The position numbers and the translations under genes are program-made. From Euglena gracilis (taxonomy: Eukaryota > Euglenida > Euglenophyceae > Euglenales): a stretch of 64,000 nucleotides of DNA. This document shows positions 43,834-52,773 of this stretch, one piece after another. Location of the stretch: NCBI GenBank assembly GCA_039621445.1, contig CP154954.1:74970634-75034633 (forward strand), given 5' to 3'. Within the stretch, counting starts at the first letter, position 1. Each line of letters starts with the position of its first letter. The notes under the pieces were generated by a model. The model saw only the letters and a program-made list of their open reading frames with translations. It was not told where the DNA came from and made no database searches.

Positions 43834-43940
43834 TTACCTTTCATCATCCTCCGACCCATGCCATGAAACGTCCGCAAAACTTTGTGATGCCGAATAAGCC
43901 AACCTTGTCATACAACCTGCGGGTAGGTGTTGCTTACCAG
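43834..43940 (-). pseudogene. RNase H 3' remnant, left of the non-LTR insertion
   Basis: The frame reads YVPGKQHLPAGCMTRLAY, then SQSFADVSWHGSE, the normal continuation of the Ty3 RNase H at 49529-49884. The join falls exactly in the 12-bp duplication GTACATACACTA (43941-43952 and 49517-49528). 43576-43833 continues the polyprotein linker to the integrase without a known motif. Confidence 0.75.
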
Positions 43941-44185
43941 GTACATACACTAAGGTCCTGATTGAAATCACGGTGGGTAGCACAGCTTCACCCAAACCGT
44001 GCCCCGGGCCCAGGGAATCGTCTCTTTTGGCCCTCGCCACAAGAGGAAGCCCCTTGTGACTCCCTGTGCCGCCACAGGTCGCGGGTGGGATATAGAGGTG
44101 GTAGGTTACACACTGCGAGTCTGGGTGATGTTGGTGGTTAGCTGGTCAGGTGAAAGATCGTGAGCAAGACCCACGGTCAATATAT

Positions 44186-44345
44186 ATGGGTTGTCGGGGG
44201 GGCGTGTGTGGTGCTTGCCCGCCGGGGCGTGTTTGTGTCTGGTGTGTGTCCTGGTTTGGTGCGTGGGTTGTCGGGGGGGGCGTGTGTGGTGCTTGCCCGC
44301 CGGGGCGTGTTTGTGTCTGGCGTGTCTCCTGGTTTGGTGCGTGGG
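44186..44345. repeat. ~93-bp tandem repeat in the 3' UTR
   Basis: GTTGTCGGGGGGGCGTGTGTGGTGCTTGCCCGCCGGGGCGTGTTTGTGTCTGG... is repeated almost exactly (first copy from about 44190, second from about 44269), with a partial third GGGCGTGTTTGTGTC. Located between the ORF stop and the 3' end of the non-LTR element, it may be part of the RNA structure recognised by its RT. Confidence 0.8.
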
Positions 44346-44506
44346 CAAGGCCCACGACCAGGGTGTGAGATCCCTTTGCCTTGCCGGGCGTGTTTGTGTC
44401 TTTGTGTCTTGGGGCTCTTTGGTTTCAGCCGTTGGGGTGAGCGGGATGGTTGTTTGTGTTATGCGTGTTATGCCTGTTGCGATGTGGTGGTCGGGGATGT
44501 GCTTGT

Positions 44507-47500
44507 TCAGCGGAGGGTGTGTTTCAGTTGGAGGAGTTGCCAGATTTGGCGGGTGAGTGCGACAGCGACGGCCTGATAACACTCGGACTGCTTCAGTTCC
44601 TTGATTTCTCCTTCTTGCCAAGCCGTGACTCGTTTAATGATGCGGCCAAGCAAGCGGGCTCCTTCTGGGCCGAGCCCTCCCCATGTGCCCATCGCCAAGG
44701 TGGTGAACGACCAACCGGCGTTGTGGCAGGTGACGTCGTATTTGCTGTGCTTAGCTGATTCTTTCCGACGGAGAAAGGACCTCCATCGTTCCCACGAGCT
44801 GTTTTGTTCTTGGATCTGCCATCCATGGCAGATCGTGATGTCCAAGGCAGTGGGCTTGCCGTCCTGCCAGCAGGCAAGTAAGAGGTCAGCGGGTCGCAGG
44901 TTGGCATCAGGGGCATTGGGGATGGTGACTTCCTTCTGGACACCTTGGCCTGTAGCGGATAAGAGGGTGAAAAGTGCATCCTGAACAGCCGTGTGTCTGG
45001 CAGAGAAGTTGTTTCGTGGACAGCAGATGAGGTGGTCCCCTTCTCTGTCCAGTGGGGCTAGGCAGCCTTGGCATTTCTGCGAATCATCGTCTATGATGGG
45101 TAAACCTAGCCACCACTTCAGTCCAAGGCAATACTCATCGCTTGAGAAAACCGTGTGCAAGGCGGGGGACGGTGGGGCCGCCATCCAGCCATGACCGATT
45201 CCTGAGGATTGTTCCAAGAGGCGTGCCTGGTCCCGCGGCTTGCATTGGTTGATGAGGCTGTCCATGGTGGTTTTTCCCATTTCCGTGGACCACCATTTCT
45301 GGGATTGTTCGTTTTTTCCTGAGGTCTTGGTGTGGGCCAGATTCCCCAGTAGTCTTGGGGCGGTCGGATGGTTGGGTAGGGCAGCACACAAGTCCTTCAG
45401 CGGAGGCTCAATGAAATCTGTTATCGGCTCTTGGGCATATTGCGGCAGACCGATTTTCTGATGACCCTCTGTGTAAAACGTACACAAGGCTGCTGTGCGT
45501 GCAGCTGCTTGGTTGTGTGAGGGGATACGCAGTCCGCACCCGCCTTTGGAGAGTGGCATCGCTACTTGTAATCTCTGTGCTGTGTTCAGTGGCACCCCAA
45601 TGATGTCCTCGAACGCTTGGAGGATGGTTTCTGAAGACCGGGTGACTGCTTCTTGACAGAGATAGCTGTTGGAGCCCCGGAGCAGATGGTTCACTTTGCA
45701 ACCGTCCAAACAGGAGCGTAGCAAGTGATGAGAAATTTGGGCGTCTGTCAGTTGTATCACAGTATCTGCAGCGTGCTCAATTTTCTGTGTGGCCGCATCC
45801 CATGCCTCAGCTGTCTTTCGGTGGCTCCCCGGGAAGTCCACTGGTACTCCCAGAACGGTGATCCCTGAGTGTTCTTGCCAGGGTACGACCGTCAGGTCGG
45901 GTGCGGACGTGAGCTGGTTACCAGCTGGCCCCCAAACTACGCACTTCCGGAGGTTCAGTTGAAGTCCGCAGCGTGTGGCTTCACCTTGGAGGAACGAGAT
46001 GACTTTCTGCAATTTGTCAGGTTGCCCTACCATGATGCCGTCATCCAGATACCAAGAGCTCCAGAGAAGCTCCGCGTTGTTCCGGATGGTTTCGGCCAGA
46101 GGTTGAAGCCCAACACAGAAGCCAACTGGGCCAAGTGGGCATCCCTGGTGGGTTCCACATCGGGACCAGAGGATTTTGCCAGCACAGAAAAGGGGGGCGG
46201 GGTTCTTGTAGGCGAACCTGAGGTAGTTGAAGAGGCAGGGTGTTCTGGTTGTTGCCTCGAGCAGCAGATGGGACCTGTCCATGCAGTTAAAAGCGTTGGA
46301 AAAGTCCAGTTGCAGACTTGCCCAATTGCCAGCCGGATCCAGTCTACGGACCAGGTGTTGGAAGCCGATTGCCACGGATTCTGCAGCGTTTGTGACACCG
46401 ACGCCGACCTGCGTGGGTTGGAGCTTGCTCACCTGGTCTTTGGCTGTGCCTGTTGCCAGGAGTGCTTTGCCAATCAGTCTTCGGATCGTTTCTCCAACTG
46501 CCACGGGCCTGACACCGTCATCCTTTTTTCTGAGAGGCGTCAGGTTGGCTCCACACCAAAAAGGGGAGTGTGTGGTCGGGAGGTCTCCATTTACCCAGGT
46601 GTTTGTCAGTTTAGCGAGTGCTGTGATCAGCTGTGCTCCTCTGCCCGGACGCTTGATTGCGTCCTGCATGTGAACAGGGCGGAGGCCAGAGGGCCCAGGG
46701 GCGGAAGTGCGAGGGAACTTCAGGATCGCCTCGTGCAGGATTGGCTCCCAAGAGATGGACTGCCCATCTTGGAACGGTGGGATCTTGGCGGGAAGGTTGC
46801 TTGGGTCCACTGCCTTACCGTTCGGGTGGAGGGCTTCCAGTTTGCTCCACACTTGTGGATCTTGTGGTTGGTGGGAACCTTCAGAGAGTAGCAGTTGGAG
46901 GGCCTTCGCAGGGGCCCCTTCCCCTGTGAGCGTTTTGACTTTCCGCAGGGTTCGGAGTGATAGGCTGGACGGCTCTGTCCTCGCCCTTTTTTCTGCTCTG
47001 GTCTCGATGAGCGGTGTGGCGTTGGAATTTGCAGATTTCTGTGCGTCGCGGAGCTCTGTAAGCAACAAGCCGTACTCGCCTGAACGGAACAGACCGTTTC
47101 GCCTCCGAATTGCGGAGATGAGCTCTTCAGGGGCGTGTGCCCCTTTGGCAGCCACTGTACGGAGGACCAACTTGGGGAAGGCCAGGACTGCGAAGAGCCC
47201 GTCATCAGTCGGGTTGGTTGTGTAAGTGTTGAGGGCGGCTGCCAGGGTGTCTGATATCGTGGTTTGGAGGGCAGCGGGGACATGCAAGATGGTGTGTACA
47301 CGAAGCTGCAGGATGTCCTCGATTGGGCAGGGTCTTGCAGTGATGGTTATCCCTTGCCCCGCGTTGTCTCTCAGGTTGTTATCGTTGCCCGCAGAGTCTG
47401 CAATGGCCGCCGCGTCTCTACCCTCCCATGGGTGGGCAAGGTCATGCAGTGGATCAGTGGAGTCTGTGTTGTCTGCCTGTCTTCGCGTGGAGGCGGAGCT

Positions 47501-49522
47501 GGAGCGTTCCTTGCGTTTGCTCGGCTTGTTTTGTGCCGCAGTGGGAGCAGCGGGTCCTGGGTTTTCTTCGACGTCTCCGCAGGTGAGGAGAGAGCCTCTT
47601 CCGGCGCCTTCCGGATGCTGTTGTCTGTGTGACCTTTTCCGGAGAATAGTTCGATTGTCGGTTTGGGGGGCTGGCAGGTTGTTCAGTTGTGGGCTAGGGT
47701 GCGGTGGCTGCACAGGCGTGCTCAGGCCCCTGTGGTGGTCGAGGGAGCGACGTTGTGAGGGCGGGGGACGTTCAGGTCCAGGTTTTTCTTCGACGTCTTC
47801 ACAGGTCATGAGTGAGCCGCGGCCCTGACAAGCTGTGCAGGTTCTATTGGGTAAGAGTGAGTGGTTGCAGGCTCCTTGAACCGGCAAGACACGAATGGTG
47901 GGGCTGGACGAAATATGTGCTCCACAGGGTGGCGAGGCGTGCTCCTGAGGATGACAGTCCCAGGGCCAGTGGTTCCCTCCGCACGAACGGCATGGGCTGG
48001 GGGGCCCGAATCTGGTGTCCCACAGGAATCCTGCTTCGAGGACGAACACGCGGCCCCCGAAGTGTACGAAAGAGACCCATCTTTCGGCGATCTGTGCAAA
48101 GGCCCAGGCTGCCAGAGGGGGCAGGTCAGTTGAGAGGCAGAAGGGAAGATTCAGAGCGCACTGGAGTGCAGGCGGTGGCTGTGGGGGCTGTGGAGTGGTG
48201 CGCGACTCTGGCGGAGGGTGTGCTGGGGTGGCAGAGGGGGCGGGTGGGAGAGACCGGGGTGCTTGGCGGGAGATATAAAAGGCGTGTGTTCGCCAGCGTG
48301 GTGCTGGCATCAGAACTGTCCCCCTCACACGGAACAGAGGGACTGGTGGGAGGGTTGTAAAGCGCGAGCTTAGTTGTTGCAGGGAACGCAGGGATGAGGA
48401 CCAGTCAGGCGCTAGCAGCACTACGTGTCCGCCGTCCCTCCTCAGCCGTTGGGCAACGGCAGAAAGTTGGTTGAAGGGTGGGTTCATCCAAAGGGCCCTG
48501 TCCGTGCACCAGTCCTTGCTGAAGCAGTCCGTTTCTTCGTCCCAGAATTCACGAAATTGCGCGTTGTGACGGCTCGCGAAAGCATCCACTGTGGGATGAT
48601 GCTCTGGGGGCACCTGTAGTGATCGCAGGACCCAGTTGACCCAAACAGGATCCAACATGTAGTCCGAGAGTCTTGCCGACGGGGTGGAGTTGCGGTAGGG
48701 ATAGGGTGTCACTCGAAACTGTGGTCCGAGGAGGGTGTATCTGGTCGACCGGTTTAAAGGTCTGTTATCATCCGGCCCTGGTTGGTTTTGCACGTCCCCG
48801 TGGGTCAAGATTGCTGCGCCTCTGCCTGACGGTGTTTGGGCAGATCGGTGGGGCTGGGCGGGGCAGTTGTGCAGTTTCGGTTGGTGTGAGTGTGCCAGCG
48901 GATGTGCAAGAGGTTGCTGTTGCTGTTGCTGAGGTTGTGGACCCGAGATGTCGAGGCAATCGTGCGAAGGAGGTTGTGACGAAGAGGGGGAGGGTGGGGG
49001 GCTAGGGTCAGAGTCATATTCAGGGTCCCACTGGCGTGGCCGACAGACTGATTCGTGCCTAAGCAAGATGGCCAGGTCACAGGTCAGCCAATGGCGTCGG
49101 CACACGTCGCAGTCCGCCTTCCACCAGGTTCCGTTTTCAATTGTCCCCAGCTCTTCCAAGGACCAACTTGAGGTGTCTAGGACCTGAAAGGGAGATTGGG
49201 TGGAGGCGGGGGGGGCATGCTTTTGGCACCGGTGCAGGCGTAGAGAATGGATGCCTTGGTGGCGCAGGCTGGAACCGCACAGCACGCACCGCCAAAGCGC
49301 TAAGCTGAGGCTGTTTCCGAGGTTGCTTGCTGGTCCAGAGGCGCGTGTGGTTTGCAAATGGAAGCGCCAGATTTGCCCAATGTGCCCCAACTGCTCAGTG
49401 GTGTCCCAGACTGATTCTACGAGCTGTGGAGAGGACGGCCCACTTGTGGGTCCTGGGTTCTGTTCCACGTCTCCTGCTTGTAATAACAGATTTTTAAGTG
49501 CACTTTGTACGTAAGTGTACAT
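44507..49522 (-). CDS. Non-LTR polyprotein: zinc fingers, MTase-like, RT, endonuclease, four 2A motifs
   Basis: 1671 codons, uninterrupted. Residues 18-25 DVEQNPGP (2A-like). C79/C82/H97/H102 C2H2 finger and C138/C141/H156/C160 finger. 243-250 DVQNQPGP (degenerate 2A). 310-420 adenine-methyltransferase-like module with TVDAFASRHNAQ, DWC and ALWMNPPFNQL (NPPF 347-350), VVLLAPDW. C511/C514/H518/C523 knuckle. 567-583 GRGSLMTCEDVEEKPGP (2A-like with Lys for Asn). 641-657 GRGSLLTCGDVEENPGP (canonical 2A). RT 930-1230: LDFSNAF (D1073), GTHQGCPLGP, WYLDDG (D1160-1161). C1484/C1487/H1497/C1500 finger, then restriction-like endonuclease RPADLLLA (P1544, D1546) and ALDITI (D1561). Predicted to be released as several proteins by ribosome skipping. 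The ATG at 49520-49522 lies in the duplicated target DNA, and the next in-frame Met is residue 289. Confidence 0.92.
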   Translation of the reverse strand: MYTYVQSALKNLLLQAGDVEQNPGPTSGPSSPQLVESVWDTTEQLGHIGQIWRFHLQTTRASGPASNLGNSLSLALWRCVLCGSSLRHQGIHSLRLHRCQKHAPPASTQSPFQVLDTSSWSLEELGTIENGTWWKADCDVCRRHWLTCDLAILLRHESVCRPRQWDPEYDSDPSPPPSPSSSQPPSHDCLDISGPQPQQQQQQPLAHPLAHSHQPKLHNCPAQPHRSAQTPSGRGAAILTHGDVQNQPGPDDNRPLNRSTRYTLLGPQFRVTPYPYRNSTPSARLSDYMLDPVWVNWVLRSLQVPPEHHPTVDAFASRHNAQFREFWDEETDCFSKDWCTDRALWMNPPFNQLSAVAQRLRRDGGHVVLLAPDWSSSLRSLQQLSSRFTTLPPVPLFRVRGTVLMPAPRWRTHAFYISRQAPRSLPPAPSATPAHPPPESRTTPQPPQPPPALQCALNLPFCLSTDLPPLAAWAFAQIAERWVSFVHFGGRVFVLEAGFLWDTRFGPPSPCRSCGGNHWPWDCHPQEHASPPCGAHISSSPTIRVLPVQGACNHSLLPNRTCTACQGRGSLMTCEDVEEKPGPERPPPSQRRSLDHHRGLSTPVQPPHPSPQLNNLPAPQTDNRTILRKRSHRQQHPEGAGRGSLLTCGDVEENPGPAAPTAAQNKPSKRKERSSSASTRRQADNTDSTDPLHDLAHPWEGRDAAAIADSAGNDNNLRDNAGQGITITARPCPIEDILQLRVHTILHVPAALQTTISDTLAAALNTYTTNPTDDGLFAVLAFPKLVLRTVAAKGAHAPEELISAIRRRNGLFRSGEYGLLLTELRDAQKSANSNATPLIETRAEKRARTEPSSLSLRTLRKVKTLTGEGAPAKALQLLLSEGSHQPQDPQVWSKLEALHPNGKAVDPSNLPAKIPPFQDGQSISWEPILHEAILKFPRTSAPGPSGLRPVHMQDAIKRPGRGAQLITALAKLTNTWVNGDLPTTHSPFWCGANLTPLRKKDDGVRPVAVGETIRRLIGKALLATGTAKDQVSKLQPTQVGVGVTNAAESVAIGFQHLVRRLDPAGNWASLQLDFSNAFNCMDRSHLLLEATTRTPCLFNYLRFAYKNPAPLFCAGKILWSRCGTHQGCPLGPVGFCVGLQPLAETIRNNAELLWSSWYLDDGIMVGQPDKLQKVISFLQGEATRCGLQLNLRKCVVWGPAGNQLTSAPDLTVVPWQEHSGITVLGVPVDFPGSHRKTAEAWDAATQKIEHAADTVIQLTDAQISHHLLRSCLDGCKVNHLLRGSNSYLCQEAVTRSSETILQAFEDIIGVPLNTAQRLQVAMPLSKGGCGLRIPSHNQAAARTAALCTFYTEGHQKIGLPQYAQEPITDFIEPPLKDLCAALPNHPTAPRLLGNLAHTKTSGKNEQSQKWWSTEMGKTTMDSLINQCKPRDQARLLEQSSGIGHGWMAAPPSPALHTVFSSDEYCLGLKWWLGLPIIDDDSQKCQGCLAPLDREGDHLICCPRNNFSARHTAVQDALFTLLSATGQGVQKEVTIPNAPDANLRPADLLLACWQDGKPTALDITICHGWQIQEQNSSWERWRSFLRRKESAKHSKYDVTCHNAGWSFTTLAMGTWGGLGPEGARLLGRIIKRVTAWQEGEIKELKQSECYQAVAVALTRQIWQLLQLKHTLR
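47552..47602 (-). other. Canonical 2A peptide motif
   Basis: Residues 641-657 of the polyprotein, ending D-V-E-E-N-P-G-P. All residues of the D-x-E-x-N-P-G-P consensus are present, with the upstream GRGSLLTC context typical of strong 2A sequences of insect viruses. It should separate the RT/endonuclease from the upstream modules. Confidence 0.9.
47774..47824 (-). other. 2A-like motif, Asn replaced by Lys
   Basis: Residues 567-583 match the 641-657 motif closely, but the key Asn before PGP is Lys (AAA codon), which would be expected to abolish or reduce skipping. The two motifs look like an internal duplication. Confidence 0.8.
48263..48595 (-). other. Adenine-methyltransferase-like module in the polyprotein
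   Basis: Residues 310-420 resemble the Dam/N6-adenine methyltransferase-like domain found in phages and in tyrosine-recombinase (DIRS) retroelements: DAFASRHNAQF near the start, the catalytic-type NPPF, then VVLLAPDWSSS and ALP-type strands. The AdoMet-binding FxGxG is not obvious, so it may be a DNA-binding derivative. Confidence 0.6.
48773..48826 (-). other. Degenerate 2A-like motif
   Basis: Residues 233-250, GRGAAILTHGDVQNQPGP: the spacing and PGP are kept but E is Q and N is Q. Skipping activity is doubtful. Confidence 0.65.
49448..49501 (-). other. N-terminal 2A-like motif
   Basis: Residues 8-25, ending DVEQNPGP and satisfying D-x-E-x-N-P-G-P. Only 25 codons from the element's 5' end, like the N-terminal 2A of some trypanosome and metazoan non-LTR elements. 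Confidence 0.85.
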
Positions 49523-49528
49523 ACACTA

Positions 49529-49884
49529 CGCTTAGCAAAAATTTTGCTAAGTTTTTGGTGCCACCGTGCACTTCGGCTTGACGGTCCCGCCAGGTCCGCA
49601 AGAGTCTTGGTGACCCAAGACTCAAGGACGTTATGGTCCGTCAAAACGAGGACTGGTTGTAGGTCTATCAACCCTGCCCATTTCTGAATGGCGGATACGA
49701 CCGCGTATGCCTCCTTATCACGAATATCCCAGGTTTTTTCTTGGGAGGGTGTCAGTTTTCGTGACATGAATGCCACGGGAACCGTTTTCCCTTCCATGGC
49801 GTTTTCCTTACTTAACTGCACCTCACCCATGAGGAGTTGTCCCAACACCACAGCAATGGACCTACCCGATGCATCCACCTTCAA
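49529..49884 (-). pseudogene. Ty3-like RNase H, right of the non-LTR insertion
   Basis: The frame reads KVDASGRSIAVVLGQ (catalytic Asp), VPVAFMSRKLTPSQEKTWD, DKEAYAVVSAIQKWA (Glu) and VLVLTDHNVLESW (Asp), the RNase H fold of Ty3 polyproteins. About 11 codons before the insertion the frame is off by one, at AAAATTTTT. Confidence 0.85.
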
Positions 49885-49955
49885 AAAAAAGGTCGGTCCG
49901 GGTCGACATCTTGTAAAGACAACCCCTTAACCAACGCCTTTTTTGTTTCACTAAA

Positions 49956-51158
49956 CTATTTCCTACTTTCATCGTCCCACTTCACCGGGACTTTGGAACC
50001 GGACTTGCCCTCCACACGACCAACCCGAGGTTTGTCTTGGAGGGCGGCTGCCAACTCTGAAAATTTTTCAATGTGTGCAGAATAATGTATGGCAAAGCCA
50101 CAAAATGCACGAAGACCGGTAATAGTTTGGGGTAGCTCCCATTTTTCCACGACCAACAGTTTGCCGGGGGAAGGTTTCCTTAGGCCTTCTTTCAAAATAT
50201 GGCCCAAAAACTCAACTTCCTTTTGGAAAAATTTGCACTTCCAAAATCTGGCTACCCATTGTTTTTTACGAAGTAAGTCCAAAATGGTGCGAATTTCAGA
50301 ATCGTTCCTTCTCAAAAGTTGCTCTGTACCCAAATTTTCTTGGGGGTACCAATGAGAATATTGTCGATATAGCCATCGGCGATTTCTCGTGCGGGGGCAA
50401 GTGTCGCTTCCAAATTCCTTTGACAATATTGCACACCGTTTTTCCAACCCATTAAAAACCATCTTCCATTGCACCGTACATTGGGGCGTGTGGGTGGCGG
50501 TAATTTGCCTTGAATCGGGGTGGAGGGGGTTTTGATGAAAAACCTCCATCCACCAAATCAATTGCGGAAAAAATTTGTTTTTTGCCTTAGCAAATCAAAG
50601 GCTCCTCCACCCGGGGTAAATCATCCGTGCATTGGTAATTCATGTAGCGGGCATTTACCCCCCCCTCCTTTTTTTGTGTAAGGGGGCTGTGGGGGGTACA
50701 TGCGCTTTTTTCGCGGGAAACGAGGGCATACCACATGGACCCTCACAAGGCTCCACCTTACCTTGCCTTAACCATTCCGTGGTTATTGCATTCATTGTGT
50801 CCAACCCTTCACCCATGAGCTGCATCGGTGTTTTCTTTTTCGGTTGAGCGCCCGGCTTGAAAAAAATACGGGCCTCACAATGCGGTCCTCTGACGGGGGC
50901 GTTGGGCTTCACCTCATCCCCAAAAACCAAATCTTTGTAGTCCTCAATAATCTTTTGGCGCAATTCATCGACCAAAGGATTGAACTCCCACCACTCACTC
51001 GGCTCCGAGTGGGTGGAAATTATCCCGATTTCGTTAGTTCCACCTTCAACCCATTGCTTTAACCGTTCACAAACCTCCATTAATTCCTCCTCAATTAGTT
51101 CCTCCCTTTTCTCTCCGACTAAACTGGAACGTGAAACTGAAAGTTTTCCACCTCCCAC
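49956..51158 (-). pseudogene. Ty3-like reverse transcriptase
   Basis: Frames 51158-50655 and 50561-49956 plus short off-frame pieces. PMQLMGEGLDTMNAITTEWL and KVEPCEGPCGMPSFPAKK are the RT N-terminus. The catalytic YxDD is present off-frame at about 50374-50349 as GYIDNILIGTP, with the second Asp changed to Asn. FFQKEVEFLGHILKEGLRK and PSPGKLLVVEKWELPQTITGLRAFCGF mark the thumb/connection. The frames are shifted at least twice and are inactive. Confidence 0.78.
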
Positions 51159-51538
51159 ACTTGCCCAACTGAAGTTTCTGGTCGTGAATCAAACAAATCG
51201 GATTTTGTGCTTTGGGGAAAATTGGCAAACCGAAAATTTTCGACGATAGGCCGTTGAAACCATTTTTTCTTCCCTTCCTTTGAACGGGGGGGAAGAATTT
51301 TGCACAAAATCCATCATTGTTTTCTCTTTTTGTGAACTTTTCTGGGAAAATCTTTCACTTTTGAACCGGGGGGTAGTGTCTATGAAATCCGTTTCAACCC
51401 TCCCTCAGGTTCCTCTTCAATCAAAACATGAGCAACATCAGTTTCCTTAGAAGGCGAACTCCGTATGTACCTCACTCCGTCGCTGTCGGCAAAAAGTCCA
51501 TTTTCGTGGGGCAACGCTCCCAATTTCTATTTCCACAT

Positions 51539-51847
51539 TCATGGAAACCCCAAAATCAGGTCCACGTGACTTTCTGCCTCGTGAAAAATCCACAATTTTC
51601 CAGGGGGGTATTTTGCGTAGTCCCTCTTTTTTTGTGCCAAAAATTTCAACTTGAGCTCCAACTCATGCTCCCCACCCGGTAGGGAATCGCCTTTCACAGT
51701 GACCAACCTCAAGGGCTCTTTTGCGGGGACCATCAATTTTTCAAAAATTCCCAAACTCACCAAATTTGTTTGGGCACCCGTGTCAGCCAACGCCTTCAAA
51801 ATTTTGTGTGAACCATCGGGTGCCGTAAAATGAACCGCCATCACCAA
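51539..51847 (-). pseudogene. Ty3-like aspartic protease
   Basis: Contains ILKALADTGAQTNLVSLG, a retropepsin active site (DTGA), and ends VDLILGFP. Located between the methyltransferase-like region and RT. The frames on either side are broken. 51160-51540 and 51850-52100 hold linker sequence without motifs. Confidence 0.75.
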
Positions 51848-52199
51848 TTATGTTCGACCTGATTTTTTGGTTAATTGACCAAATTCTGAAACTTTCACCG
51901 TTTTAAGTTGCTTGGGGTCCAAAACAATTTCTTTTTCGTGCATGTACAAATTTGGTCTGTCATTGGTCGTTAGTGAGGGGGTACTCTGGGGGGTCAACAC
52001 CGAACCATCCCCTTTGTAATATGCCTCTCCTCCAAACGTTTCCCTTGCACCAAAAACTTGACCAAATTTTCAAAGACTCGATAATTTTGATTGAGAGTCA
52101 CTCCATAATTGTTTCCATCCAAACGGTGAATGTGTGTTTTGGTACCGGGGATGGTGAACTCACACCAAAAACCCGGACACAAACGGTTTTACAACCCCT

Positions 52200-52773
52200 C
52201 CACCGTTCCCCAAATACGGGTTGGCTTTTTGTAGGATGGCAGTAATCAACATCCAAAAAATTCAGCCCTTCCATGAATTCACGGTCCTTCAAAAGGCCGT
52301 TTCGGGGATTTTCAATGTACCATTTGGGGGGTTGTAAAAAATTAATGATGAAAAGTGTGTTTTTTTGCAAGAGAATCGGGATACTCCAAATTTCTTTCAC
52401 GTGTGGTGAGACTTTGGCTATATTCCGTACAAGGGACGGATGAGAAAATCAAGTCCACGTGCCCTTTTTGAGAAAAATTTCCGAAGGCCATGTCAAAATG
52501 TCGGCCAAAACGTGGGGCTTTGCACGGGGGTTCACATCTAGTGTCAAAACCTCACACCCACATTTTTCAAGCGTTTTGGTCACAGATTTTGTTCCTGAAA
52601 ATAAGTCCAAAGCCTTTGGCTTCTTGGATGACAAAAATTGTTTGACTTTTTTGAAATGGAAATGTTTGACGGTAGCGCAAAATTTTTCTGCGACAAATTT
52701 TGCGTGGGGGGCACTTGGCCAGGAGTGCTGCCCCTTGGGGACTCCCGGCCCCCTTAACACGAGGGGGACCCAC
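52200..52773 (-). pseudogene. Cytosine-5 DNA methyltransferase-like domain
   Basis: Three motifs of Dcm-type methylases occur in the right order and spacing, but in two frames. AdoMet-binding motif I: ALDLFSGTKSVTKTLEK with VLTLDVNPRA (52760-52449). Then the catalytic loop VPCTEYS (Pro-Cys, 52437-52417). Then the motif IV-like WYIENPRNGLL followed by FLDVDYC (52400-52098). Full-length members of this phage/retroelement type have exactly LFSGTxS...PCTEYS...ENPRxGxL. It sits in the Ty3-like polyprotein between gag and protease, so it is a retrotransposon-borne methylase. At least two frameshifts make this copy inactive. Confidence 0.78.

Larger units (their letters stand above)
43953..49516 (-). 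mobile_element. 5.56 kb non-LTR retrotransposon with 2A-like motifs
   Basis: Bounded by the 12-bp target duplication GTACATACACTA on both sides. It has no LTRs and no 3' poly(A). A single ORF covers almost the whole element from its very first bases (5' end at 49516) to 44507, followed by a 554-bp 3' untranslated region with a tandem repeat (44186-44345). The domain order (zinc fingers, RT, CCHC, restriction-like endonuclease) places it with R2/CRE/NeSL-type site- or sequence-preferring non-LTR elements and not the AP-endonuclease type. The frame is intact, so the insertion is young. Confidence 0.9.

Noticed and set aside
44106-44621. Thr/His-rich minus-strand frame and matching plus-strand Gly/Val/Cys-rich frames
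   Set aside because: They are translations of the 93-bp tandem repeat in the non-LTR 3' UTR.
45869-46891. 340-codon plus-strand frame
   Set aside because: Antisense shadow of the RT domain in the 1671-codon minus-strand ORF.
47552-47602. Possibility that the canonical 2A sequence reveals cloning-vector contamination
   Set aside because: It sits in the middle of a 1671-codon retroelement ORF with three diverged relatives, within a 12-bp target duplication inside another element. No vector parts are present.
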